NCBI RefSeq assembly: GCF_016722965.1
Contig: NZ_JAEQNB010000002.1
Coordinates: 186,001 to 250,000, forward strand
DNA length: 64,000 nucleotides
Reading direction: 5' to 3'
Source: Tumebacillus amylolyticus
Lineage (GTDB): Bacteria > Bacillota > Bacilli > Tumebacillales > Tumebacillaceae
The notes under the pieces: generated by a model
The model's database searches: none
What the model was told of the DNA's origin: nothing
The model's input: only the letters and a program-made list of their open reading frames with translations
Made by a program: the position numbers and the translations under genes
In this document: in pieces, positions 1 to 7,956 of the stretch
Layout of the letters: each line of letters starts with the position of its first letter
How positions within the stretch are numbered: the first letter of the stretch is position 1

Positions 1-671
1 CACTGGAAAACCTCCCCCTTCACGAGTTGTTGAATTACTTCCATCACGTCATAGAACGTCGAAAACGGTGCATGCGCAAGCCCGAGCGCTTCGCAGTCCT
101 GCAGCAATTTTGAACGCGCGATGACAAAATCGGCAAGCTTCGCCGCCTGCAAGTCGGTAATGGAGTCGCCGATGACGATCTTGAACACATCTTCATCCGG
201 AAACTGTCGCAACACCGACGGCTTGCACATGCCGCAGCCGTTCTCGCACTGCTCATCACACGCATGCGGCCACGTCACTTCAATCGTTTCGCCTGAGAAG
301 TCACTGCCGTTGCAGTAGATCGGGTTCTCGATGGCAAACGGCTCCAACAACGGTTTGACAAAAAAGTCGATGCCGCCGCTCGTCACCCAGAAGTCGATCC
401 CTTGCGCCTTGCAAAACTCCAAAAACTCCGGGAACCCCGCGCGAATCACCGCCACTTCCTGTGCATAGGCAGCGACGTCATCGCGGAGGGTGGAGGAAAT
501 TCCGTGGAACAGACGGCCCACGCCGGTCTGAATCGGAATCTCTTGGTGTAAAATCTGATCCTTGGTCGTCTCCCAACCCGGCGCACCGAACCGCTCCATG
601 ATCGTAATGATCATGTCGCGCTCGGTGATCGTGCCGTCAAAGTCACAGAAGATGGCGATGCGTTTGCTCAT
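1..671 (-). CDS. mtnX: 2-hydroxy-3-keto-5-methylthiopentenyl-1-phosphate phosphatase (MtnX), 3' end cut by window
   Basis: HAD-family phosphatase of the methionine salvage pathway, acting just after MtnW. The reading frame opens at an ATG at 671 behind a GGAGGACT ribosome site and stays open to base 1, so about 223 residues are visible and only a few are probably missing (MtnX is usually about 220-235 aa). Visible motifs are the N-terminal nucleophile loop FCDFDGTIT (DxDGT), the middle serine motif VTSGG and the C-terminal acidic motif GDSITDLQAA. It starts 26 bp after mtnW on the same strand, matching the mtnWX order of Bacillus. It should share the SAM-I riboswitch control of mtnW. mtnB and mtnD may follow outside the window. 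Confidence 0.93.
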   Translation of the reverse strand, partial: MSKRIAIFCDFDGTITERDMIITIMERFGAPGWETTKDQILHQEIPIQTGVGRLFHGISSTLRDDVAAYAQEVAVIRAGFPEFLEFCKAQGIDFWVTSGGIDFFVKPLLEPFAIENPIYCNGSDFSGETIEVTWPHACDEQCENGCGMCKPSVLRQFPDEDVFKIVIGDSITDLQAAKLADFVIARSKLLQDCEALGLAHAPFSTFYDVMEVIQQLVKGEVFQ

Positions 672-697
672 GAGTCCTCCTTCTTTCTACTTACCGA

Positions 698-1942
698 TTA
701 TTTTTCCGTTCCTGTTTCGGACGGGTTGCCCCACAGATCGAGGGCCGTCCGAATCTCTTGAGAAGTTTCCGCCGCTTCGGAGAGTGTCTTGCCGTTCACA
801 ACGGCTGCAATTGCTGCGTTAAACGCACGACCGCCTGCCGCCGAACCGCCCGGATGACCGTGAACCCCGCCGCCTGCATTGATGATTTGGTCGTTGCCCA
901 AATCACGATACAGATACGGAACCAGCCCCGGATGGATGCCCGCACTCGGAACCGGAATCGCACGCTTGAGAACGTGGTTCGGTTCGGTGAGAGCTTGTGC
1001 AATTTTCAACGTCTCGCCTCGCTCCAGCGCCACGGAGCCATAAGCGGACGGGTACAGACCGATGTCCGCCCCTGCGATGCGCATCAGTTGACCGAGCACG
1101 ACATGTGCCGAGATACCGTACTGATGCGACGGATACAACGCGCCCGCGAGTGCCGGGTGCGCCATGATCGGAACGTTGACACGCGGGTCCTCTGCCAGTC
1201 GTTGCAACACGTCGTAGCCGTACGTCAGGACATTGAGCAACAACGCCGAAGCTCCTGCGTCCACGGCACGGCGTGCTTTTTCAAAAATCTCTGTGACCGG
1301 ACCCGTCAAGTTCGCCGCATAGAGGGTGAATTTGCCCGTCTCTGCCTGCGCGCGTTCGGCAGCCGCGCGACACGCCGCGATCCGTTTTTCAAACGGTGCG
1401 TAGGTCTCGTCGAAGAAGATCTCGTCATCCTTGACCAAGTCCACACCGCCAAGTGCTTGTTGGTAAAAATGCTCCGCCAACGTCTCCGTGTCGTAGCCGA
1501 TGACCGACTTGAAAATGCTCATGAGCAGCGGTCGGTCGTAGGCGTTCAGTTGTTCGCGCAGACCGTCGATGCCAAACTTCGGACCGGGGAACCGGCTTGC
1601 GAACGTCGGCGGGAGCTCGATGTCCACGAGGCGAATCATGCCGTCCATCGAGAGTTTGCCAAACACGGAGGTCAGCAGAGCCGGGATGTCCGGCGTGAAG
1701 TTGATGGTCGGGTACGCGATCGTAAGCATTGCTTGCTCCAAACCGTGCGGGTCGGTGCCGATCTGCTTCACATCGGCGACGTGTCCGAGGTGTTTTTGCA
1801 TCGCGTCTTTGCGTGCGGCCGGCAAATCGGTCCAAGAGCCGACGGTGAGCCCGACTGCGATCCCGTTGGCTTTTTTCAGCCAGTCGGTGCCGGGTTTGCC
1901 GTGCGCCAGATAGGTTACGTGAACAAATTCTGCAGTTGTCAT
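698..1942 (-). CDS. mtnW: 2,3-diketo-5-methylthiopentyl-1-phosphate enolase (RuBisCO-like protein MtnW)
   Basis: RuBisCO-like enolase of the methionine salvage pathway, 414 aa from the chosen start; it enolises 2,3-diketo-5-methylthiopentyl-1-phosphate. The ATG at 1942 is preceded by AGGAGA at good spacing and gives MTTAEFVHVTY; an in-frame extension to 1999 lies inside the riboswitch expression platform and is rejected. GVDLVKDDEIFFDE carries the carbamylated lysine and the KDDE acidic residues of the RuBisCO superfamily, and the C-terminal GGGVHGHPGG stretch matches the phosphate-binding loop. mtnX follows after 26 bp. Transcription should terminate early when SAM is abundant. Confidence 0.95.
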   Translation of the reverse strand: MTTAEFVHVTYLAHGKPGTDWLKKANGIAVGLTVGSWTDLPAARKDAMQKHLGHVADVKQIGTDPHGLEQAMLTIAYPTINFTPDIPALLTSVFGKLSMDGMIRLVDIELPPTFASRFPGPKFGIDGLREQLNAYDRPLLMSIFKSVIGYDTETLAEHFYQQALGGVDLVKDDEIFFDETYAPFEKRIAACRAAAERAQAETGKFTLYAANLTGPVTEIFEKARRAVDAGASALLLNVLTYGYDVLQRLAEDPRVNVPIMAHPALAGALYPSHQYGISAHVVLGQLMRIAGADIGLYPSAYGSVALERGETLKIAQALTEPNHVLKRAIPVPSAGIHPGLVPYLYRDLGNDQIINAGGGVHGHPGGSAAGGRAFNAAIAAVVNGKTLSEAAETSQEIRTALDLWGNPSETGTEK

Positions 1943-1999
1943 CCAAAAGGTCTCCTCTCGAATCCAAACCAAGAATCCATAAAAAAGCCCCTTTCTCAT

Positions 2000-2166
2000 G
2001 AAACAAGAAAGAGGCGTTGCTTATATCATAAGCGTTCGTGCCTCTTATCTTTCAGGAACCATGAAACTTGGTGTATTCCTGTAGGAGGTAGCACCGTGTA
2101 TGAAAAAACATACCGGTTGCCGGGCGTCATCGGGCCAGTCCCTCAGCCTGCTCTGGATAAGAAGTT
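2000..2166 (-). promoter_or_regulatory. SAM-I (S-box) riboswitch with intrinsic terminator
   Basis: Read on the minus strand, 2166-2042 carries the S-box core: a TCTTATC P1 strand, CAGAGCAGGCTGAGGGACT, GGCCCGATGACGCCCGGC and AACC, with the closing P1 strand GATAAGA at about 2048-2042. The closing strand runs into a terminator formed by AGAGGC and GCCTCT around an inner GCTTAT/ATAAGC hairpin, followed by a T-rich run (about 2045-2000). Formation of the aptamer and of the terminator can therefore be coupled in the standard SAM-off arrangement. It lies directly before mtnW and so controls mtnW-mtnX. Pairings were read by eye. Confidence 0.95.
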
Positions 2167-2206
2167 CGTGCGTATTGTGTATGCAATTGTCTTGCAACTA
2201 GATGAT

Positions 2207-2235
2207 ATATTACAGGGTGTACCCCCTGCTGTCAA
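2207..2235 (-). promoter_or_regulatory. Sigma-A-type promoter for the SAM-I riboswitch / mtnWX transcript
   Basis: On the minus strand a perfect TTGACA (2235-2230) is separated by 17 bases from TAATAT (2212-2207). Initiation near 2200 would produce the S-box leader about 35 bases later. This shows that mtnWX has its own promoter separate from mtnE. Confidence 0.8.
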
Positions 2236-2252
2236 TTCTTTTTTTGTATATG

Positions 2253-3419
2253 TTACAGGGACATTTTTACCATGCGGTCGACCGCTTCTTGCAAGCGTTG
2301 CTCGGAAGTCAAGAGACCCACTCGCACGTAGCCTTCGCCGCTGTCGCCAAATCCGTTCCCCGGTGCAACCATGACATGCGCTTTCTGAAGCAACAGGTCG
2401 GAGAATTCCAAGGACGTGAAGCCCTTGGGCACCGGTACCCAGGTGAAGAACGAACCCTTGGGCATCAGCACGTCCCACCCGGCCTCGCGCAAGCCGCCGA
2501 CGAATACGTCACGACGACGCTGGTAGGTGGCCGCCAACTCGTGTACGCAGTCTTGCGGAGCGGTCAGCGCCGCGACCGCCGCACGCTGGATGAAAGCCGG
2601 AAGCGAAACGTAGTAATGGTCTTGGATCAAGTTGATCGCCGAGATGACGTCTTTGTTCCCCAGAGCAAAGCCTACGCGCCAGCCTGCCATGTTGTAGGTT
2701 TTGGAGAGCGTGTAAAATTCCACGCCGACTTCCTTCGCCCCCTCTGCTTGGAGGAACGAGACCGGTTTCTCCCCGTCAAAGCCGATGGCACCGTAAGCGA
2801 AGTCGGATGCGACGACGATGTTGTGCTTGCGGGCGAATTCGATCGTATCTTCATAGAAGGAAAGCGGAGCCGTTGCCGAAGTCGGGTTGTTCGGGTAGTT
2901 CAGGAACATGATCTTCGCTTTGTCGAGCTTGTCCTTGGGAATCTGCGAGTAGTCCGGGAGGAAGGCATTCTCACGGAGCAGCGGCATCATCACCATCTCT
3001 GCTTGAGCCAACGCCACACCCGACCAGTAGTCCGGGTAGCCCGGGTCCGGGACGAGCACGGCGTCGCCCGGGTTGCAGAGGCAGACCGGGAGTTCGACGA
3101 GGCCGGTCTTGCCGCCGAACAGGATCGCGACTTCCGTTGCCGGATCGAGGTCGACGTTGAATTCAGACTTGTACCATTGGGCGATGGCGATCTTGAGTTC
3201 GATCATGCCGGAGAACGGCGGGTATTTGTGCGTAATCGGGTCGAGCACTTCGGTGCGAAGCGATTCGACGATGTGCGGCGGCGTCGGCAGGTCCGGATTG
3301 CCTTGGCCGAGGTTGATTACGTCATTCCCTGCTGCGATGGAAGCGTTGACTTTCGCCACCATCGTGGAAAAAAATTGCGTCGGAAGAGACTGCAAACGAT
3401 CCGCTTGCTTTATGTTCAT
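2253..3419 (-). CDS. mtnE: Methionine salvage aminotransferase MtnE (class I/II PLP enzyme)
   Basis: PLP-dependent fold-type I aminotransferase, 388 aa. In methionine salvage this family transaminates 2-oxo-4-methylthiobutanoate to methionine. The N-terminal region around LPTQFFSTMVAKVN and NLGQGNPDLPTPPHIVESL closely matches Bacillus YkrV/MtnE. Other landmarks are FLNYPNNPTSA, the PLP lysine in YTLSKTYNMAGWR, and a C-terminal arginine region GEGYVRVGLL. The ATG at 3419 is preferred over an in-frame extension because AAAGGGG lies upstream and the homologous N-terminus begins there. It lies upstream of the riboswitch promoter, so it is not under the visible S-box. A LL-diaminopimelate aminotransferase-like activity is the main alternative. 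Confidence 0.85.
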   Translation of the reverse strand: MNIKQADRLQSLPTQFFSTMVAKVNASIAAGNDVINLGQGNPDLPTPPHIVESLRTEVLDPITHKYPPFSGMIELKIAIAQWYKSEFNVDLDPATEVAILFGGKTGLVELPVCLCNPGDAVLVPDPGYPDYWSGVALAQAEMVMMPLLRENAFLPDYSQIPKDKLDKAKIMFLNYPNNPTSATAPLSFYEDTIEFARKHNIVVASDFAYGAIGFDGEKPVSFLQAEGAKEVGVEFYTLSKTYNMAGWRVGFALGNKDVISAINLIQDHYYVSLPAFIQRAAVAALTAPQDCVHELAATYQRRRDVFVGGLREAGWDVLMPKGSFFTWVPVPKGFTSLEFSDLLLQKAHVMVAPGNGFGDSGEGYVRVGLLTSEQRLQEAVDRMVKMSL

Positions 3420-3492
3420 GGGTAGGAGAAACCCCTTTCTCACAAAAATCATTCTTACTAACTATACAGCGAAGCCGTAAGAAAGAAAAGCA

Positions 3493-3533
3493 AAAAAGAC
3501 AGCACAAACCCGAAGGAATGTGCTGTCTTTTTC
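3493..3533 (-). terminator. Intrinsic terminator of the C39-like peptidase gene
   Basis: AAAGACAGCACA pairs with TGTGCTGTCTTT, flanked by A and T runs on the two sides. It lies just after the stop at 3545 in the minus direction. Confidence 0.85.
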
Positions 3534-3544
3534 TCATCTTCAAA

Positions 3545-4171
3545 TTACTTGGAGTATACAACACCGCGGTACGGGGTGTAGGACAGACCGGTGTAGTAGC
3601 TCAGGGTGCGGGTTACGCCGCCTGCCGGGTCTTTGATCGTGAAGTCGGACGCAGATGCGCCGGTGGTTGCGTAGCCGGAGATGACGACGAAGTGCGTGCC
3701 GCCGGCCGGTTTGTTCATGCCGACGATGTACGGGTGGCCTGCGTCCAGAGCGGATTTCGCTGCGCTGTAGACGGTGCTCCATGCGGTCGGGGAGGACGTG
3801 GTCACGTGGTTGACGATCCCGGCGCCTGCCTTCGTGATGGCATCGCCGTAGACGAACGGGCAAGCGGAAGCGCCCATCTTGGAGTTCATTTGACCCGGGT
3901 CAATGGAAACGCCGTAATATTTGAAGACCATGGTAGCAGAAGTCAACGTGCAACCTGCTGCAGAGATGGTTTCCGCGCAAGATTGCATCGTTTGGCTGCT
4001 CCAAGTTTGGCCGGATTGGCTGTAGAGCGGCACTGCGAGAGATACGGATGCGGTGGTAACGGTGTTGACTTCGGAACCTGCCGAGATCGTTGCGATTCCG
4101 GTGTCTGCCATTGCCACTTGCGTGGTCAGGGTCATCGCTGCGGCGACGATTGCGATCAGTTTCTTTTTCAT
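3545..4171 (-). CDS. Secreted C39-like (papain-fold) cysteine peptidase
   Basis: 208 aa with an N-terminal signal peptide (KKK, hydrophobic stretch, cut near AMA-DTG). The mature part fits the peptidase C39-like family: SAAGCTLTSATMVFKYYG around residue 75 holds the presumed nucleophile Cys, GGTHFVVISGY holds the His, and FTIKDPAGG holds the third catalytic Asp. The protein is short and has no cell-wall anchor, so it is probably released. A GGGAGG ribosome site precedes the ATG and a promoter is visible at 4201-4230. It is a single-gene unit with its own terminator. The substrate is unknown; bacteriocin leader processing is unlikely because no ABC transporter domain is present. Confidence 0.78.
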   Translation of the reverse strand: MKKKLIAIVAAAMTLTTQVAMADTGIATISAGSEVNTVTTASVSLAVPLYSQSGQTWSSQTMQSCAETISAAGCTLTSATMVFKYYGVSIDPGQMNSKMGASACPFVYGDAITKAGAGIVNHVTTSSPTAWSTVYSAAKSALDAGHPYIVGMNKPAGGTHFVVISGYATTGASASDFTIKDPAGGVTRTLSYYTGLSYTPYRGVVYSK

Positions 4172-4200
4172 TGTAAAACCTCCCTATGTTCTGTAAATTT

Positions 4201-4230
4201 ATTATATTATGGATAGATATCGTATTTCAA
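4201..4230 (-). promoter_or_regulatory. Sigma-A-type promoter of the C39-like peptidase
   Basis: On the minus strand TTGAAA (4230-4225) and TATAAT (4206-4201) are 18 bases apart, in an AT-rich region about 30 bases upstream of the start codon. Confidence 0.7.
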
Positions 4231-4267
4231 TAGTGTTTTTGATATAGTTTGATAATTTTTTGAACAA

Positions 4268-4306
4268 AAAAAGGACCCCTTCCGCGTGGGAAGGGGTCCT
4301 TTTTTC
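4268..4306. terminator. Terminator closing the metal operon
   Basis: A perfect GGACCCCTTCC/GGAAGGGGTCC stem is flanked by A and T runs, so it could work in both directions. It follows the PCYCGC lipoprotein gene. Confidence 0.9.
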
Positions 4307-4311
4307 CTATG

Positions 4312-4842
4312 TTAGGCTTGTGGCATGGGGGTCGGCGTGGGTTGTGCGTAGCCTTCTTTGTATTTGTTGTCGATGTACTGGCGAATGTCGAGTACGGTCT
4401 TGCCGGACTGCTTCATCTGCGCCGACTCGAGCGTGATGTTCATACAGGTGTCGCAACGGGTGCCGTGATCGTCCCAGACGACGGTGCCGTCGGGCTTGAC
4501 TTCATGGATGAAGCAGGACAAGTTGCTCATGTGTCCGGCGCTTTGACCACAGCCGCAGTAGCACGGCATTTGCTTTACGAGGTCTTTGTTCGCGGCGGCC
4601 GTTTTGTAGGCGGTCACGATCTTGGGATCGGCGTTGGTTAGAAAAGTCGGTAGGTCGGTTAGAGACTTGGTCTCCTCTTGGATATCACCGTTTGCGACTT
4701 GGTGTTGGTGTTGGGTCAGTTGTGCGACAGGCTGATCGGCCACGCCGCTTCCGTTGCTATTCGCGGAATTCGTTGCGGTACAACCGGCAAGCAGCATCAT
4801 CGAGGCAGACAGCGCGCCGACGGCCAGGTGCGTAAATTTCAT
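4312..4842 (-). CDS. PCYCGC-motif lipoprotein
   Basis: 176 aa from the ATG at 4842 (AGGAGG upstream). A lipoprotein signal ends in LLAGC, so it should be anchored on the outer face of the membrane. The hallmark MPCYCGCGQSAGH is followed by LSCFIHEV and by TRCDTCMNI: a cluster of six Cys plus His residues expected to bind metal. The family's biochemical role is not settled. It lies 42 bp after the metal ATPase gene and before a strong terminator, so it is probably the third gene of an arsR-cadA operon; this suggests extracytoplasmic metal handling. Confidence 0.85.
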   Translation of the reverse strand: MKFTHLAVGALSASMMLLAGCTATNSANSNGSGVADQPVAQLTQHQHQVANGDIQEETKSLTDLPTFLTNADPKIVTAYKTAAANKDLVKQMPCYCGCGQSAGHMSNLSCFIHEVKPDGTVVWDDHGTRCDTCMNITLESAQMKQSGKTVLDIRQYIDNKYKEGYAQPTPTPMPQA

Positions 4843-4884
4843 CGCAATAGGTCCTCCTCTAAGGTGAATACGTTTCATTGTACG

Positions 4885-7527
4885 TTAGTTGTCCTGCTTT
4901 TTAAACCTGTAGCGCATCAAACGCATGCCGTTGGCGATGACGATCAGCGCAGCTCCGGTGTCGGCGAAGACGGCCATCCAGAGATTGGAGAGACCGACGA
5001 GCGTCAGGGCGAGGAAAACGAGTTTGACGCCGAGCGAGAACCAGATGTTTTGTTTGATCACGCCGAGAGCGCGGCGGCTGAGGGCGAAGGCGTTGGGCAA
5101 TTGGTGCAGATCGTCAGACATCAGCACGATGTCGGCGGTCTCAAGGGCGACGTCGGTGCCGGCGCCTCCCATTGCAATGCCGATGTCAGCTGCGGCAAGG
5201 GCCGGGGCGTCGTTGATCCCGTCGCCGACCATCGCGACGGAGCCGAAGCGTTTTTTCAGAGCTTGGATGCGACCGAGTTTGTCCTCGGGGAGCAGTTCGG
5301 CTTGCACATCGTCCAGCGAGAGGCGTGAGGCCATGCTGTTTGCAACACGCTGGTTGTCGCCGGTCAGCATCACCGTGTGTGAGACGCCGGCGGAGCGAAG
5401 TTGTTGCAGAGTGGATTCGCTCTCGTCACGGAGCACGTCTGCGATGGCGATCAAACCGTGAACCCCGTGTTCATCCGCGAGAAGGACGACCGTACGACCG
5501 AGGTCTTGGTGGGTAGATACGGCTCCTGCGGATCCTTGCTTTGCATAATAGGAAACTTTGGGTTCACTTGAAGCATTGGTTTCTCTTGAGGCATTGGTTT
5601 CTCTTGAGGCATTGGTTTCTCTTGAGGCATTGGTTTCTCTTGAAGCATTGGTTTCTCTTGAAGCATTGGTTTCTCTTGAGGCATTGGTTTCTCTTGAAGC
5701 ATTGGCTTCACTTGAAGCATTGGTTTCTATTGAAGCAATGGCTTCACTTGAAGCATGGGCTTCATTCGATGCTTGGGTTTCTGCGATCCATGAGGGGCTT
5801 CCTATATAGTAGAGATTTCCGTCGACGATGCCTTGGGCTCCCTTGCCTGCGAGGGCTTGGAAGTTTTGGACGGTGGGCAACGGGTTTGGGTCGAGTTCTT
5901 GGAAATGGGCGACGATGGCTCGGGCCAGCGGGTGTTCCGAACGCGATTCGAGCGCCGCCGCCACAGGCAGTATGCGGTCGGGAGCCAAGCTGCCAAACGA
6001 CTCGATCTGCACGACACGCGGCTTGCCTTGGGTGAGTGTGCCCGTTTTGTCAAACGCGATGGCTTTGACTCGACCTGTCTGTTCGAGAATGGCACCGCCC
6101 TTGATCAGCACGCCGTTTCGTGCCGCATTGCCGATGGCCGCCACGATGGAGACGGGGGTTGAGATGACCAGTGCGCACGGGCAGGCGATGACGAGCAAAA
6201 CCAGCGCCCGATACAGCCACTCATGAAAATTGCCAAGTCCAACCAGCGGCGGTACGATCGCAATCAAGACCGCCAACAAAACGACGATCGGCGTGTAATA
6301 CGTAGCAAAGCGGTCGACGAATTGTTGAGACGGCGCTTTTTGTGATTGCGCTTCTTCGACCATGTGAATCATGCGTTGAATCGTGGAGTCCTCCACCCGT
6401 TTGGTGACACGGAATTCAAAAGCGCCCTGTTCATTGAGCGAACCCGCATAGAGAGTGTCGCCCGGCTGTTTGAAAACGGGAATCGACTCCCCGGTGACAG
6501 CCGCTTGGTTGACGTGCGACGAGCCGTCGGTGAGGATGCCATCCATCGGGATTCGTTCTCCCGGACGAACGATCAAGATATCGCCGACACGCAGTTCCGT
6601 AAGTGGCAGAATCATTTCTTGGTTGTTGCGACGGACAAGCGCTTGCTTGGGTGTCAAGTTCATGAGGTCGCGAATCGAGCGGCGGGTGCGCTCCATCGTG
6701 CGAGCTTGCAACCAGTTGCCGACTGCGAACAAAAATACAACCGTGGCCCCCTCCGACCATTGTCCAATTGCAGCAGCCCCGATGGCGGCAACGGTCATGA
6801 GGAAGTTCATGTCGAGCGTAAACGATTTGAGTGCGAACAGTCCGGCACGAGCGGCGTAGAATCCGCCTGTTAGGATGGCGAGCACATACAGAAACAGAGC
6901 AACGGACGGGCTGACGTTGCTGTAGTCGAGAGCCATCCCACCTGCGAGAAGGACCCCGGAAATTCCGGTGAGAATCGCACGTAGATTGCGCGTCGGGGAA
7001 CCTTGGGTGAGGGCGGCGCTTTTTTCCCCTTCGAGGGTGGTGTCGAGCAGGGTTGGTTGGTAGCCGACTTGGGTAACGGCTTTGGCGATGGTGTGGAGTT
7101 CCGTTGTGGTGGAGGTGTGGATGATGGTCATCTTGGTGGTGCTGAAATTGACGTCGACGTTGCGGACACCGTCGATTTTGCTGACAACGCGTTGCACCGT
7201 GCGGGCACATTCCCCGCAGTCCATGCCATCGACCTGAAAAATCGTGCGAGCCTCGCCCGCTTGCAAGTCCGACCCCGGGGCCGATGCAGTCTCCGAAAGC
7301 ATCGTAAGTTCCTCAAAGCCCTGCGCAGGCTCACAGCAAGAACCAGAAGAACAGCATGAATCCCCAGAGAGAACCAAAAGCTCGTCGTCAGAAGCATGAG
7401 AATGCTCATGGTCGTGCGAATGGCCGTGGTCATGCGAATGCCCATGCTCATGTGAATGCCCATGCTCATGTGAATGTCCATGCTCGTGCGAATGTCCGTG
7501 GTCGTGTGAATTTCTTTGGTCGCTCAA
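4885..7527 (-). CDS. cadA: Zn2+/Cd2+/Pb2+-exporting P1B-type ATPase with two in-frame repeat arrays
   Basis: 880 aa heavy-metal efflux ATPase. Order of parts: a His-rich tail (about residues 6-45), a Cys-rich stretch with CCSSGSCC, an HMA domain with GMDCGEC (about 92-155), membrane helices with the CPC metal site (near 449), DKTGTLT phosphorylation loop (near 494), SEHPLA, the N domain, GDGINDAPAL (near 768), and a final helix pair with ADTGAALIV, typical of the Zn/Cd class. The start is a TTG at 7527 behind AGGAGGGG. Residues 584-655 are a 12-unit hexapeptide array inserted in the ATP-binding N domain, which makes the protein longer than the usual 700-800 aa. It lies 27 bp after the ArsR-like repressor gene. 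Confidence 0.95.
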   Translation of the reverse strand: MSDQRNSHDHGHSHEHGHSHEHGHSHEHGHSHDHGHSHDHEHSHASDDELLVLSGDSCCSSGSCCEPAQGFEELTMLSETASAPGSDLQAGEARTIFQVDGMDCGECARTVQRVVSKIDGVRNVDVNFSTTKMTIIHTSTTTELHTIAKAVTQVGYQPTLLDTTLEGEKSAALTQGSPTRNLRAILTGISGVLLAGGMALDYSNVSPSVALFLYVLAILTGGFYAARAGLFALKSFTLDMNFLMTVAAIGAAAIGQWSEGATVVFLFAVGNWLQARTMERTRRSIRDLMNLTPKQALVRRNNQEMILPLTELRVGDILIVRPGERIPMDGILTDGSSHVNQAAVTGESIPVFKQPGDTLYAGSLNEQGAFEFRVTKRVEDSTIQRMIHMVEEAQSQKAPSQQFVDRFATYYTPIVVLLAVLIAIVPPLVGLGNFHEWLYRALVLLVIACPCALVISTPVSIVAAIGNAARNGVLIKGGAILEQTGRVKAIAFDKTGTLTQGKPRVVQIESFGSLAPDRILPVAAALESRSEHPLARAIVAHFQELDPNPLPTVQNFQALAGKGAQGIVDGNLYYIGSPSWIAETQASNEAHASSEAIASIETNASSEANASRETNASRETNASRETNASRETNASRETNASRETNASRETNASSEPKVSYYAKQGSAGAVSTHQDLGRTVVLLADEHGVHGLIAIADVLRDESESTLQQLRSAGVSHTVMLTGDNQRVANSMASRLSLDDVQAELLPEDKLGRIQALKKRFGSVAMVGDGINDAPALAAADIGIAMGGAGTDVALETADIVLMSDDLHQLPNAFALSRRALGVIKQNIWFSLGVKLVFLALTLVGLSNLWMAVFADTGAALIVIANGMRLMRYRFKKQDN
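5562..5777 (-). repeat. 12 x 18-bp tandem array coding hexapeptides in the ATPase N domain
   Basis: Twelve direct 18-bp units lie in frame. The central seven are nearly identical (unit TTTCTCTTGAGGCATTGG on the plus strand) and code for TNASRE or ANASRE; outer units drift (TNASSE, AIASIE, AHASSE, TQASNE). Each unit is a multiple of three, so copy-number change would keep the frame. The array sits between YYIGSPSWIAE and the next conserved N-domain segment GRTVVLLADE. Confidence 0.95.
7400..7507 (-). repeat. 6 x 18-bp array coding the His-rich metal-binding tail
   Basis: Six direct 18-bp units (for example GAATGCCCATGCTCATGT on the plus strand) code for GHSHEH/GHSHDH-type hexapeptides near the N-terminus of the ATPase. 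The period equals that of the separate array at 5562-5777, although the sequences are unrelated. Confidence 0.9.
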
Positions 7528-7554
7528 CTGCTTCCCCTCCTTTCTGACGGTTTG

Positions 7555-7920
7555 TTATCTATGAGAAACGTGGTGGAGTCCGGTTTCGAACAGGCTGAGG
7601 ATATGATCGTCGTCTAAACTGTAATAATTCATGCGCCCTGCCTTGCGACGCTTGATGATTCGCATGTTGCGCAAGAGCCGCAATTGGTGGGAGACTGCCG
7701 ATTGGGTCATTTCCAATGCCGCCGCAATGTCACATACGCACATCTCGCTGACACTGAGCGCCCGAAGGATGCGCACGCGCGTCGGATCGCCCAACGCGGC
7801 AAAAATCGCCGCCAAGTCGGTGACTTCCTGTTCCTCCAACCCGGCCGCTCGAACCTGAGCCACCGTTTCTTCATGAATCACGTTGCAACAGGTTTCCGTC
7901 GTCGTCTCCTTCGTCTGCAT
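7555..7920 (-). CDS. ArsR/SmtB-family metal-sensing repressor (CadC/CzrA-like)
   Basis: 121 aa winged-helix repressor from the ATG at 7920. It keeps the family core LGDPTRVRILRAL and the recognition helix TQSAVSHQLRLL. Possible metal ligands are seen at both known sites: an N-terminal ETCCNVIHEE plus EMCVCDI (alpha3N site, as in CadC), and DDDHILSLFETGLHHVSH at the C-terminus (alpha5 site, as in CzrA/SmtB). It is the first gene of an operon with cadA and the PCYCGC lipoprotein. An operator-like palindrome lies upstream. Expected behaviour is release from DNA on Zn, Cd or Pb binding; which metal is inference. Confidence 0.9.
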   Translation of the reverse strand: MQTKETTTETCCNVIHEETVAQVRAAGLEEQEVTDLAAIFAALGDPTRVRILRALSVSEMCVCDIAAALEMTQSAVSHQLRLLRNMRIIKRRKAGRMNYYSLDDDHILSLFETGLHHVSHR

Positions 7921-7956
7921 GCTCTCACGCCCCCTTCTTGATGTACCTATATGATA

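Noticed and set aside
758-2374. Long plus-strand ORF (538 codons) opposite mtnW and the riboswitch
   Set aside because: It is antisense to clear mtnW coding, crosses a riboswitch, and its product is Arg/His-rich with no domain; a shadow of GC-rich codon bias.
5562-5777. CRISPR array
   Set aside because: Units are contiguous 18-mers without unique spacers and lie in frame inside a coding sequence.
5541-6035. Plus-strand ORFs with repeated SLEALV or LLRHWF peptides
   Set aside because: They are translations of the 18-bp array in other frames; open frames follow from the repeat lacking stop codons, and no ribosome site or family supports them.
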